DNA from: Nematostella vectensis
Taxonomy: Eukaryota; Cnidaria; Anthozoa; Actiniaria; Edwardsiidae
NCBI RefSeq assembly: GCF_932526225.1
Contig: NC_064037.1
Location: 17,336,471 to 17,400,470, forward strand
Reading direction: 5' to 3'
Length of the DNA: 64,000 nt
The translations under genes and the position numbers were made by a program. The notes under the pieces were generated by a model. That model was not told where the DNA came from. It ran no database searches and worked only from the letters and a program-made list of their open reading frames with translations. This document shows positions 10,947 through 22,300 of this stretch, piece by piece. Numbering within the stretch: position 1 is the first letter of the stretch; each line of letters starts with the position of its first letter.

Positions 10947-13900
10947 ATGGCGGACTTCGGTGGCGGGCCAAACCGCGGCAATCAAGGCGGATTCTACGAC
11001 AATTTCGGCGACAAAGGCCGGTAAGCATTATTTTGCCATAAGTTGCGGTTATCCTTTCCCATGGCTGACACACGGAATGTGTTTTACAGTGACCAGGGGC
11101 CTGGCGGAAGGCGCAGAGGCGGTGGGGGCTATGGTGGTGGTGGTCGCAGTGGACCTCCAAGAATGCCTACCGAGCCTCCTTTCACTGCATTCGTAGGGAA
11201 TCTTCCAATCAATACAGTGCAGGGTGATCTAGACCAGATTTTCGCTGATCTACGGGTGAGTAATTGCGATAATCGGGAAGGTTTTATGAGTGATCGTAGC
11301 ACCATAACGTTTGGACACGAAAGCTGAGCACTATCATGATGAATCAGTAACGTGACTTCACTTGAACTTTATTGTAAATTGTGAGATGGATGTATAATGT
11401 AGACTTTCCCCGATTTATCGCTTCGTGGCTTTTTTAGATGGTTCTCTGTCGATAAACGTCATGTCTGGGTTTGTTTGGGTTGTTGGGATACGTTAGATGT
11501 CGTTGGCTCGTGCCAAAATCCATCGAATGAGAAACACGTGTGCGCGGGATACTCTAAAAAAAATAACACTATGCCCTTTAGTTTTATATTATTTTATTTG
11601 TGACTGAGATCAAATGCATGCACTTAACAATGTGCTATCATATTCTTTAGGTGTCTTTTAATATAATAGTTGACATTTAAGCATTTCTTATTGTTTTCTT
11701 TCGTTTCACCCTATAAACAAGAGTTTCTCATGCAATTGATTTTATGTTACTGTTGATTCCTAATTGTGTGGTCTCCAGATCCGAAATGTCCGACTGGTGC
11801 GAGACAAGGAGACAGATCGCTTTAAAGGTAATTTATCTAGTTTTGGATTGCTTTGAAAACTCTTTCTATCAGGTACACTAAATAAAGCACAACTCATAAA
11901 TTTTTTAACAACTGTCTCAAGATTTGCCTATTTCCAGTTTATTTTCATTTGGTCTAGTTTCATTTAACATTATCTGTTCATAAAGTATAAAACCAATTCC
12001 TTTTTTATATGGCTGATTTGGCATGAGCTAGGATAGTTCTCCAGGTTTTCATCCATGGCTTGCGCCTCACTGCTATTTTGAACTGTTGATATCTTTAATG
12101 GACATGATGAGACAATGACTAATGGTGAAATATTAATTTCCTTCCAGGATTTTGTTACGTAGAATTTGAAGACCCGGAATCTCTGACAGCAGCACTAGAA
12201 TTTAATGGAGCTGTAAGACATCTTTCAATGTTTTGTCCTTTTGTCTTTGCTTTCTGAGGCGATATTAAAGTTTTTTATTTGTTCTAGTTGGTAAATGACA
12301 GACAAATTAGAGTAGATATTGCTGAGGGAAAGAGGGACAACCGTGGCGGTGGAAGAGGGGGGCGTGGTGGAGGCAGAGGTGGCAGCAGCTTTGGAGGCCC
12401 CCCTGATAGAGGTACAGGTTAACTACAGTAGTTCATTCATTTATTTGAGAGGCCCCCCTGATAGAGGTACAGGCTAACTACAGTAGTTCATTCATTTATT
12501 TGAGAGGCCCCCCTGATAGAGGTACAGGCTAACTACAGTAGTTCATTCATTTATTTGAGAGGCCCCCCTGATAGAGGTACAGGCTAAGCGTTTAACTACA
12601 GCAGTTCATTCATTTATTTGAGAGGCTTTTGAGTCAACAAATAATCAACAACAAAGTAAATGTAATATAACAACAATATTGGTATATCTTGTAAAAAAGG
12701 CCTGTACTAATAAATCTATAGGATGAATAGTTGAGTGTAGAATGCAGAAATAATATGGTTGTTAAGTGTTTGCTGAAATGCCTTGATTGTTTGTGTTCAG
12801 GTTTTGATGACAGAGGCAGTGGAGGAGGGAGATATGGTGCGTATTGACATAGACATTCTAATTTATATGGGATCTCTGTACCAGAAAAAAACCTGGCTTT
12901 GGCTTATTAGTTTTATTTGACACTGGGACTGGTGGGTGATAATGCGGAGGAAAAAGACTTGATCTATTAGCAAGGTTTTTGACAACACATTTCAAGTGCA
13001 ACATCCTCACAAATGAAAGGGAACTTTCTTTTATAGGTAGTAGTTGTACCTAGACAAACAATTTTCAGGTTGAAGAAATGTTTCCCAGACAAACCCTGAA
13101 GAGATGTTCGGGTGTAGCCAGCATTACTGTGAAATTGTATACACACATGTTGCCATTGAAGCCATTTCAAAAGTGGAGTTTTCTCTAGCAAATATTTTTC
13201 CATGTGACTAGGTGTAACTGGGAATGGCTTTGAATTACCATGTTTTATTCCCTGGTCACAAAATGTAAGCAAATCCCTAAAGAAATGAGGTTAATTAAAG
13301 CATGAAAAAAATTCCAATAAAGAGCATACCAAAACATGTTCCATTCTACACCCTGCAAAGCAAAGCTATATTCTGGGTGTAACATAGTTCATTTTTTTTT
13401 TTTTTTTCATATGATAGAGGTCGGTATGGAGGTATGTGATTTGCCTGCTCCTATGAGCACATGACCAACCATTTTATCTTATCACACCATGATTTACTTG
13501 CAGGCCATGGAGGTGGCAGTGGTGGTGGCTGGAATGATGGCTGGAACGAGGGAGTTCGAACACCCAGGGGTGGCATGAGGGAGAGAGGAGGGAGAGGGGG
13601 TTACGATGGACCACGAGGTGGTGGGGGACGATATGAGGAATTCAGAGAGCCAACTCCAGGTGTGTACATGAAGTATGTGCCTTTCAAAGAAGGATATTAA
13701 CTGACACAGTAAAACTTGCCCAAATGGGACTTACATAAATAGATATTATATATAGAAGACACAAGTGGAGCTTGCATATACAGATAACAGACAGAAATGG
13801 TATTCCCATAAACAGGGGTGGCCAAAGGAATGTGAATCAAGTGACCTTTCACTCTCCCCTTTTGCAACTTTATGCATCTAATAGTCCTTTGCTTTGTTAT

Positions 13901-14101
13901 CTGTCATGTCTTATTGACCCTCTTTTTGCAGAGGAGCGTTCTCAGAGACCAAAGCTAAAGCTGATGCCTCGCACAGTGAAGGACCCAGTGAATGATCTAG
14001 CATCTGAGACTCAGCGCATGAAAATTTTTGGTGATGCAAAACCTCGAGAGGAGAATGTGGCAAAAGAAGTTTCTAAGCCTAAAGATAGTGCTGAGGATTG
14101 A
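10947..14101 (+). CDS. EIF4H: Eukaryotic translation initiation factor 4H (RRM protein)
   Basis: Nine coding exons fit canonical splice sites: 10947-11020, 11090-11255, 11779-11827, 12148-12212, 12288-12411, 12801-12836, 13420-13431, 13504-13659 and 13932-14101. They sum to 852 nt (283 aa). eIF4H stimulates the eIF4A helicase during cap-dependent initiation in the cytoplasm. The N-terminus (MADFGGGP...) is Gly-rich. The RRM starts at [20 protein letters not shown], with RNP2 VGNLPI and RNP1 GFCYVEFE, and ends [10 protein letters not shown]. Gly/Arg-rich RGG repeats follow. The tail carries [11 protein letters not shown] and [10 protein letters not shown], matching the family's conserved C-terminal blocks. 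Exon 7 is only 12 nt. Retaining the intron after exon 8 would give an alternative end [14 protein letters not shown] tandem repeat duplicates the exon 5 donor. Polyadenylation is likely near AATAAA at 14830. Confidence 0.95.
12394..12626 (+). repeat. 55-bp tandem repeat spanning the exon 5 / intron 5 junction of eIF4H
   Basis: Four copies of a 55-bp unit begin at 12394, 12449, 12504 and 12559. Each contains the last exon bases and the donor GATAGAG|GTACAG. The first copy is the true end of exon 5. The last copy has a small insertion (AAGCGTTTAACT). Read-through of the first donor meets TAA within four codons. Confidence 0.9.
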
Positions 14102-14835
14102 TTCATGTACACCAGGTATGATGTTGAGATGGTGTCTCATTTACCGGGTAAAGAGAGTACATGTACATAAGTATGATATATGTGTCTTATTTACCGGGTA
14201 AAGAGAGTACAATACACATGTATGATGTGTCTTATTTACCGGGTAAAGAGAGTACAATACACATGTATGATGTGTCTTATTTACCGGGTAAAGAGAGTAC
14301 AATACACATGTAATATGTATGTGTCTTATTTACCGGGTAAAGAAAACTATCTGTTGCCCCTGCCTGGTGTCCATCCTCATGAAGTTTTAGATTCTCTAAA
14401 TCTTGTTTGTTTTTATGACAGAGCTCAACTTTGTAATGGTTGGCAGATTTCTTTGCTTTTCCAAGTAATAGCAGTGACAGGTGGTGAATGACATGGAGTA
14501 TGTTAAAGGCTTCAGTAATCTCACATTGAACACTGCTGACAGAGGTTCATTCCCAATGATGGGCTCAAATGTTACTATTGTTGGTGTCAAGATGAAAGAT
14601 AGCTGTTTATTGTGCGGCATTTATAGGAGCTGTCAAGACCACAACATTCTACCCTTTGATGTTGGGAAATATAGGAATGCCAACTCCTGCATCATTATTA
14701 AAATATGTAAAGTTCCAGTGATTAGAAAGCAGCCTGTCAATTTTAATCTAATGAGGGTCGTCCCTCGGCTTGTTAGTAAACAGAAACTCAAGAAAGGACT
14801 TGTTAAAGCTGGTCACTAATTCATCATGAAATAAA
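14102..14835 (+). other. eIF4H 3' UTR with 45-bp tandem repeat and poly(A) signal
   Basis: Directly after the eIF4H stop, a unit of about 45 bp containing TTATTTACCGGGTAAAGAGA is repeated about five times (14132-14345). Because 45 is divisible by three, it makes a spurious 15-residue periodic frame. An open frame of 112 codons at 14481-14819 has no recognisable domain and is more likely UTR than a gene. AATAAA occurs at 14830-14835 and a second AATAAA at about 15095. Confidence 0.7.
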
Positions 14836-16167
14836 TCAACTTCAAAAGGGTTCTACTGAAGTTGGTTTCTTTTGTGAAATCAGTGCCTAGCTGTAACTGA
14901 TTCAGTCTTGTGTTTTTGTTTACCGTGTGGAAAGGCCTTTGTTATTTACAATGTCATATTAGACAGCTGTTTTCAGTTTTTGGCAAATAATGCTTTGCCT
15001 TATCATAAGTAAGGCTCTAGCTATATTTAGAGGCATTGAAGGCCACAAAGAATTTGTAGCATAAGTTGTAAAACTTAGATGCAATATCATTAACAAATAA
15101 AATGCCCTTTACAGATTCAAGCTGTGTGTTAAATTGTTAGGACAGGTTTGCAAGACAGTACTCTCAATTTTATTATTATTATTATCATATACCTCAAAAT
15201 ATGATTAACAGATTAGCAGGGCTCCAGTTAGTCCCAATACCCTTGATAGTCATGGAATTAAGATGTCTTTTCCCATGCCTGAGAGGTTATGGAATTAAAA
15301 TAAAACACCTTACCGTATCTACTGATGTATAATACACACAAACTTCTCATATAGAATTTTTTTCAAATACTGTATAGTTACTTTTCTAGGTTTTTTTTTT
15401 TAAATTACCTAAAAAAATCAGGTTGTATATTATACAAGAGTAAATACGGTAGTAAAAAGTCAAGTAATTTAAACAACAATAAAAAACATTTTATGTTTAA
15501 AAATGAATATAAAATATGAATAACTGCCACCTGAAAGAACGTGTTTTTGGGTAACAAAAAGAAAATGAATGGCAACGTTATCCATATAGCGTTACATACC
15601 TATTGTTGGCTGAGGATGTGGCCAGTCATAGGTATATGGAAAAAGTATTTTAATATGAAGTGAACCACTTTTTGTCCTTGGGGGTGCGCACCCCCTGTGT
15701 ACATGCCATATATTATACATGAAAACCATGCTAGAATCTCCCTTGACTGTAGAATTACTCAAATAAACAGGTGAAAGGCCATGACTTCTTAATTCAAAAG
15801 TCCTTGAAAGCATGGGTGGAAATATTGTTGCATGGTAAAATACTCATATCTGCTTTTACTAATTCATTTTTGATAGAATTTTTGTTCAGTTGGTTGCGAC
15901 TTATAAGAATACTTTTGTCTTTGTTATATGCAAATTTCAATTTTCCTCTGCTAATACTTTTGTCTTTGTTATATGCAAATTTCAATTTTCCTCTGCTAAT
16001 AATAATAATGATAATAAGAGTAATTGATATAAATATTATATATTTAATTATTATTGTCATTTAATTTTTATGGATTCGATAATTCGAGCTTATTCGGGTT
16101 ATTTTTATGTTTCAAAGTTAAGGCTTCGTCTCTGTATGAATAACTGTCAGTTAAAAAATTTCCTGTC
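14836..16167. other. Intergenic between eIF4H and KISH; no gene recognised
   Basis: AT-rich sequence with no supported coding region. A 45-bp block (starting AATACTTTTGTCTTTGTTAT) is tandemly duplicated at 15908-15997. Short ATT/TTA runs occur at 15170 and 16000. Imperfect ATACACAC/GTATATTATAC phrases at 15325-15450 suggest an old palindromic repeat. Confidence 0.5.
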
Positions 16168-16494
16168 TAGGGGTGGGGGGGTGAAAAGGGGCATGTAAAT
16201 CCGCATTTTTGGGGCAAATCCGTGGATCCGCATATTTTTTTAGATCCGCATGATTTGACAGATAAACGATAGCATCGATTAAAATTTATTTAAAATCCGA
16301 AATTCGACCGTCGAAGCAGTCAAAATCCGAAATCCGCGCCCGAATTGTGAAGAGATCCGTGATCTGCCGCACTTCCAAAATCCGCCAATATAATCCGCTG
16401 ATATAATAATCAAAATCCGTAATCCGGGAGCATTTCGGGGCCGAATCCGCCGATCCGCGAACCTATTATCCCCCCCCCCCCCCCCCCTAGTGCC
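16168..16494. repeat. Short-word-rich dispersed element (ATCCG/AATCCG motif) bounded by G and C runs
   Basis: The pentamer ATCCG, or close variants, recurs roughly every 15-20 bases through the block, often as AATCCGC or AAATCCG, without a fixed period. The left edge is CTAGGGGTGGGGGGG and the right edge is a long C-run ending CCCCTAG, so the ends form a terminal inverted repeat of CTAGGGG. No coding frame is present. Confidence 0.6.
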
Positions 16495-16640
16495 TGTTGA
16501 TTCCTTTACATGAACTTAGGCTCCCTGTGTTGTTTACAAGAAAAGGCCTAGGTGCCAGTTGACGTGTCGAGATAGTCAGCGGTTTTACAAACAAAAGCAA
16601 GAAATAGTATTCTCTATCTAGAAAGGTTTTCCCCGCCGAA

Positions 16641-18585
16641 ATGGTGAGTTATTTCCAAGAACCCTTCACTATTTATCGACTCTTGATAGTATTTATGTAT
16701 AACATACTTTAACTTTCATTCCTCAGTCGGCGATCTTCAACTTCCAAAGCCTTCTCACAGTCTTACTGTTGTTGGTATGTACGTGTGCATATGTGAGGGC
16801 TATCTACCCGTCACTTCTCGACAAAAATAAAACAGGGTATGTAAGCATGCACCCCCTTTTCCACTACATAATTATCAATTAAAGTGGATTTCTCGATTGG
16901 AGAATACACACTGTAGAGTTCCATCTTTAACAGTGTCCCTTTGCAAAGTGGCCCTGGGAACAAAGTCAAACATAATCTTTCGACTGGTTTGGTAGTCAAA
17001 CATCCAACCAAAAAAGTCTTATAAGTACACTGACTGAAAATACATTGATTAGTTCGATTAAGTTTGGAAATTTCTGATAAAGTTTTAAAATTCTTCTTAG
17101 ATAATGCTTCTTATTAATGTTTAACCCAATCAAACACCAATTGTTCAATTAGATCTGGTTTGATTAAAGTGCCCCTAGCATCAAATTACAGTAACTTGCT
17201 TTTAATATTTACTTATCCTTAGATGAAGAATAGCTAAAGAGTTTTCATATGATATCAGAAAAAATCTTGAAATTTGACCATGGGCAAAGATACAAGCGTT
17301 TAAAAACAGCTCTTCCTTTTCACAAATTGACCCTATGGATCGAGCCCGCGCTCGATTTATTATATGGCTACGATAGTACGCGCACTGTGATTGGCTTATT
17401 GGCAGTTGTGACATTCCCGTATTGCCCATCTCTGAGGGCATTACGGAATTCCGTATTGCCCTACGAAAAAACTTCCACAATCTTCTGTTTTTTTTTTTCA
17501 CCTTCACACTGCAAAATGAGCGACAGCGAACATTCAGGTAGCGAATTCTAACACCCAGAAAAAGAAGAAATGGTTGGTTGGCGGGCCGCCTTTTTCCATA
17601 TCCGGATAAGGAAAGATACTTGTTGAATCTTTTCACTCATTTCAATTTTTGATTTGGCAGGGCGCTAGTGTTTCTTGTTTTCCCGCCTTTTTGAAATTGA
17701 TTGATAAACTAATCGATATTCGTGCGAAAGCCGATTTGTTTTCTCGTCATTTTTATTTTAAAAAGCCATATAATAAACAACTTACCAACCTCGACCGTTC
17801 GGTCATGCTGGGAAATATCAAACCTTGGCTTTGGCGCATCGACCTTGCAAAGCCTTGGTCGATACGCCAAAGCCTCAGTTTGATATTCCCCGGCATGACC
17901 TCAATCTCAGTTAGTAAATAGTTAATAAACCCGGAAATTAAGAGTTTGATGCTAGGGGCACTTTAAGCAATTGAACATAATATTAAGTAAAAGCTTGGTC
18001 AATTACTTTGTATGTTTGATTGAGAAAAATTGTGGTTTGTATGGTTATGTCCATAATTGATTGAGTCTGATTATTAAACATTCAATTATTTGCCCAAGGA
18101 GTGGTCAATCAAATAAATTTGGTTTTAGGTACTAAAAGATAAATCTGATAGAGTGGTTTTTATTTACCTGTGAAACAAAGTGTGATTGTCAAAGAATAAT
18201 AGTCAGTAAAACACAAAAGAGAACAATAGAATCAGATCACAGTAAAGTGTAATATGCTAAAGTTTAGTTCACGGGTTTATGAAAATTACTCTATTTATGC
18301 TTTATTAAAAGGGAGCTAACTGCTTTGTTTTCAAATCTTTAGAATTCTTGGTATCTTTTGGAAGGCGGCAAGGATAGGTAGGTTTCAATGTTTGCTAAAC
18401 CACACCATTTTTACAGCCTAACTCTCTGGATCTGCCTAACAGGTCCTCCCTTTCCCTATTTAATAAGCATATTCGTCAGACTCATGACATCATTTCATCT
18501 GCTTTTAAATCTTTCAGGGGAAAGGAAAAGCCCTTACGTTGCACTGTGTTGTATGGCAATGGCCGCCAGTATACTGTTCTGGTAG
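16641..18585 (+). CDS. TMEM167: KISH / TMEM167 small secretory-pathway membrane protein
   Basis: Four exons: 16641-16643 (the ATG alone), 16727-16836, 18343-18377 and 18518-18585. Together they give 71 aa, against 72 in vertebrate KISH-A. The protein begins [17 protein letters not shown], a cleavable signal or first membrane span. It continues with SLLDKNKTG and [20 protein letters not shown] and ends with a second hydrophobic segment. This is near-identical to the family along its length. KISH is a Golgi-region membrane protein needed for constitutive secretion. All junctions are GT...AG with consistent phases (0, 2, 1). The first coding exon consists only of the start codon. The 1.5-kb second intron contains a transposon at 17168-17962. 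Which paralogue (A or B) is not decidable here. Confidence 0.95.
17168..17962. mobile_element. Non-autonomous DNA transposon in KISH intron 2, TTAA target duplication
   Basis: Perfect 18-bp terminal inverted repeats, AGTGCCCCTAGCATCAAA, are flanked by TTAA on both sides (17164-17167 and 17963-17966). TTAA duplication fits piggyBac or Kolobok transposons. Because TTAA is palindromic, a TA duplication with longer repeats cannot be excluded. The right half (17655-17925) is the same palindromic repeat seen inverted at 5885-6150. No intact transposase is present. Confidence 0.75.
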
Positions 18586-19382
18586 CCTTCCCAGAATATT
18601 CTCTGTGTAAAAGGCACCCAGCTGAACTTCCAGTCTTTTAATGGATAGCCTACCAAGTGTCAAAAATACATCAAGGCTGCAACAGACTTTTATATTGCTG
18701 CCTGTCACTAACTTTTCTGCAAGTTTGGAGTTTGTGGAATCAAACCATGAAATCTTAGTCTGCTAGTCTCTTAGTTCACAAGCCCTTTGAAAGTTGTTAC
18801 AATTTATTTATGGAAAGTTAAGATTGTGAAAAAAAAAAAAAAAATAAATAAGCCTCGCTGTACCTGTAAGCTGAGGTTTGATTAGAATTCTCCAAGTCAG
18901 TGGAGCATAGGGGCTATCCAAGTGATTCTTATCAACAAAGATGAACAAATGTTTGTGCATCAAATAGGCAGGGAAGTGGCTATCCAAGGTGGTAGGAAGC
19001 AATTAAAGATCATAAACGGTGTACATTTTTAAACTTTATTAAATAATAAAACTTTATTCTATTAAAGATGAATGATAAATGTATGAAATGCCATGAACCT
19101 CAACCCAAAGTTTGGTAAGCGAAGTGCCCTCTCTCTAACGTGGACAAATTTTTTTTTTGCCTCCATCATCTATGAAATACACCTGGCCTAGTGTTAGCTC
19201 TAAGGGTATAGCGGATATCAAGGGGTCCTAAAAGGCAGATATAACAATAGCGCTGTTGTGACCTTACCCTCTCAAAAGAGATGGCATTGCTTGCGTACAT
19301 TATACAAAATCATTAGCAAATGTCTCAAGACAGTCTATATTCTCAACAGTAACCAAATGCTTCAATAACTCAGTCCTATAAA
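18586..19382. other. KISH 3' flank and end of the CXC gene; no other gene
   Basis: Candidate KISH poly(A) signals lie after an A-run at about 18842 (AATAAATAAG). On the minus strand, AATAAA-type signals for the CXC gene are present around 19035-19065. I see no further coding region, so the two genes are convergent with about 800 bp between stop codons. Confidence 0.5.
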
Positions 19383-22300
19383 TTACTCTGTGCTTTCTAC
19401 AATAACCAGAACTTGGTTAACTTCGGGGTTTGTCAAGTCATTGGTAATAGCAGACATCTGCATCCAGTTTATTTCACTTTGCTTCTTATACATGTCTGCA
19501 TAATTCTCCATGTGCTCCAAATAGACTCTAAGCATCTGCTTTACCTCTGCCAGACTCTTAGTGCTTAACAGTGTGCTATTGGAGCTCTGCGTGTCAATAG
19601 TCACAAGCTGGTTGAAATACTTTAGGGTGCTGTTGGGCGTGGCTTCTAACACCCAGATTCCCTGATGGGGATAGTGCATGGCACTGGTAAGGAGCTCAAA
19701 TGCCAGCTGTTCCTTGGTATTCCAGTTAGCCATTTCAGGGGTTTTATCCATGCCCCGGGAAGTCTGAAACTTGTGTTTAGGCCTGGAGCGAGTGTTATGC
19801 TGAACATACTTTGCTCTGCTTTCAACTGAGGTACCCTGAGGGTTGCCACAATTGGCACAACGACAGAGGTACCCGCAACCCACACCGTTCCTGAAGCACT
19901 CACAGCGGGTCAAGTACTTTCCTGGGATGTGGATGCAGAATTGCCTGCCTGAGTCTTTGTTCTTTGCATTCCCAAGTCCACATCGACAGACATGTTTAGG
20001 CTTGTCAGGATGTGTAGGGATCTGGCTAATGACCTTCACGGTGTAGTAAGTACCATATTCGGCGGCACTGTAGCCCATGAAGATGCATTTCTGGGTTGAT
20101 AACTTGTCAGCCGGTACTACTGTCACCACTGGACAGAGTTCCAGTGAGGTGAAAAGGATTATGGGAAGCTTGAAAATTTGAGTGGCAGCAAGTGGGAGGA
20201 GATTCATCATGTCCGCTGCAAAAATACAAATAAATATCACGTTTATTTTGAAAGAAATCACGTTTATTTTTAAAAATAACATGTTTATTTTGAAAAAAAA
20301 TCACGTTAATTTTGAAGAAATCAAATGTTTCTTTTGTAGAAATCATGTTTCACATTGTAGATATTGTATGTTTGATTAGAAGAAATCACACATGTTTATT
20401 TTTAACCTTTTAAATTATTTTGTTGTACTGTACGCTTTGTGTGGGGTTATAAGAAGTTTCAACATTTGAAACACAACCTTTAACAACGATAAAACCCTTA
20501 TGACTCAAACTCCTGCTAAATTGAGCTGACTTTTCATTCTTTGAAATTCTGTGGAGACTTATTCAAACTACCCAATTCAATTTAAACTACCCACTAGCTC
20601 AAACTGTTTTCATCTATTCTGGGTTTGAATTTAAAGGTTTCCACTAAATTCACATACCCTCATACCTTTAATGTACCCTTCATTTGCAAAGTTCACTGCC
20701 TCTTTTTCAAATTCCAGCAATGGCGTCATAAGCAGAGGAGAATACCTCTCTCTATTTTCCAACCATTCCTTACTAATCAGCCTACGAAGAGTGACAACAT
20801 TTACTTGTTCATCATCTAGCATTGCTGGATCATAGCCAACACTCTGCAAATATTCCTTGAACTGCTGGCACTCCGTGGCCTCACATTGCTGGAGATCTGC
20901 AAGAATGCTGTTCAAATTGTTGGCAAGTGCAATAAAGAACCCCTCTGGATCTCCAGCCTCTCCATATATTGTTCCTAAGTGTTTACTCACTTCTTCTTTG
21001 AGTCTACTCTTGTGCGCAATAGTGTCCTGCACATTGCAGTCACTTCTACTAAACAGAAGAAGTGAGCAGGTTGAGAGGTGCAGCAGTCTTTGTGTATCTG
21101 GCACTTGTACACTGATATTGCACAGGAGTTTCCCAACAAAATGATAGTTTCTTGCTATGTGGGAAATTTTCCTAAGGGTGGCTTCACTCAGTGTACTTGA
21201 GTCTGCACATTCAGAGTCCTCTCCTGTTAGTCCCAAGGCAGCCAAGATCAAACATTGCACAGAGTGAATATCAAGAGTATACTGGAATGGTTCCTCATCA
21301 TTCTCATCATCACCTCCCTTATCCCTCACCAGACCAAACTGCTCTGTGGTTGGGACAAAACCAATGCAATCCAATGCATCTTTGTAGGAGTCGATAAGCA
21401 TAAGAGGTCCTTGGCTTCCACTGTGATGCTCATTCCAAATGTAGAACAAACTAGTGACAGCAGGAATAGTCAGATCTGTATTAAGGAAACGCCGATGCAA
21501 GGCAGGCCTCAGCTGCTCACGCAATTCAGCGACATGTTCACTGCCGCATGAGGGGGGCACCCCTGAGAGGCAGCCTCTCTTGATATCGGTCTGTAGTGCT
21601 TCGAGTTCTTGAAGGGCTGGTTCATGCAGCAGGCGCTCACCTGACTCTCCCTTCATTGTCTTCCAATGAGACACAAAGGACATCAAGTTACTATGGATAA
21701 CATCACTCACAGGAGTTTCCTGCATCCTGCACAAACCCACATCTGGTCCTTGTTGGAAAACAAGGGACAAGTTCTCAAGACAGCTTTTCATTGCTTCTTG
21801 ATCACATTTACGAATTTTGAAACGTTTCTCAAGCTTTCTTACAGCAAATGCTGGGTCCATTTTGACTTGAATATCAGATCCAAAGATGGAGATCAATGGT
21901 TCCCTGAAAGAACAGCAATCTGGAGAAAGAATTAACTCAATAGTCACTCCCTGGGTGTTAAGTCGCTGGTAGACAGCTCTTACTAGAGGTAGCACATCAT
22001 GTGGGTCTTTCCCTTTGGTTGCCTGCCAGGAAAGAACCTGCCCCTTTTCATTCAAAATGGCAAAAATATAGTCATACTTTGGCACCCATTTGTTAGTGTT
22101 AGGACAGAAGTAGCCCATCTGTTGGCTTGCTTTGAAAAAATGGCCGAGCAGTAATACCTGAGCAGATAGCTCACTCATACGCTGTGTATAATAGCGCGCC
22201 TTCTCCTTACGGTTGACAAGTAGGCATCCCAGAAGCATTTCCATAGAGGGCACCCCTGTTGGCTTATATTCCGGGAAATCAGCGGGTTCTTGATTAGTCC

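Noticed and set aside
14481-14819. 112-codon frame downstream of eIF4H as a separate gene
   Set aside because: It lies in the 3' UTR before the poly(A) signal and has no recognisable domain.
17202-17636. 144-codon minus-strand frame in KISH intron 2
   Set aside because: It lies wholly inside a TTAA-flanked non-autonomous element and shows no transposase motif.
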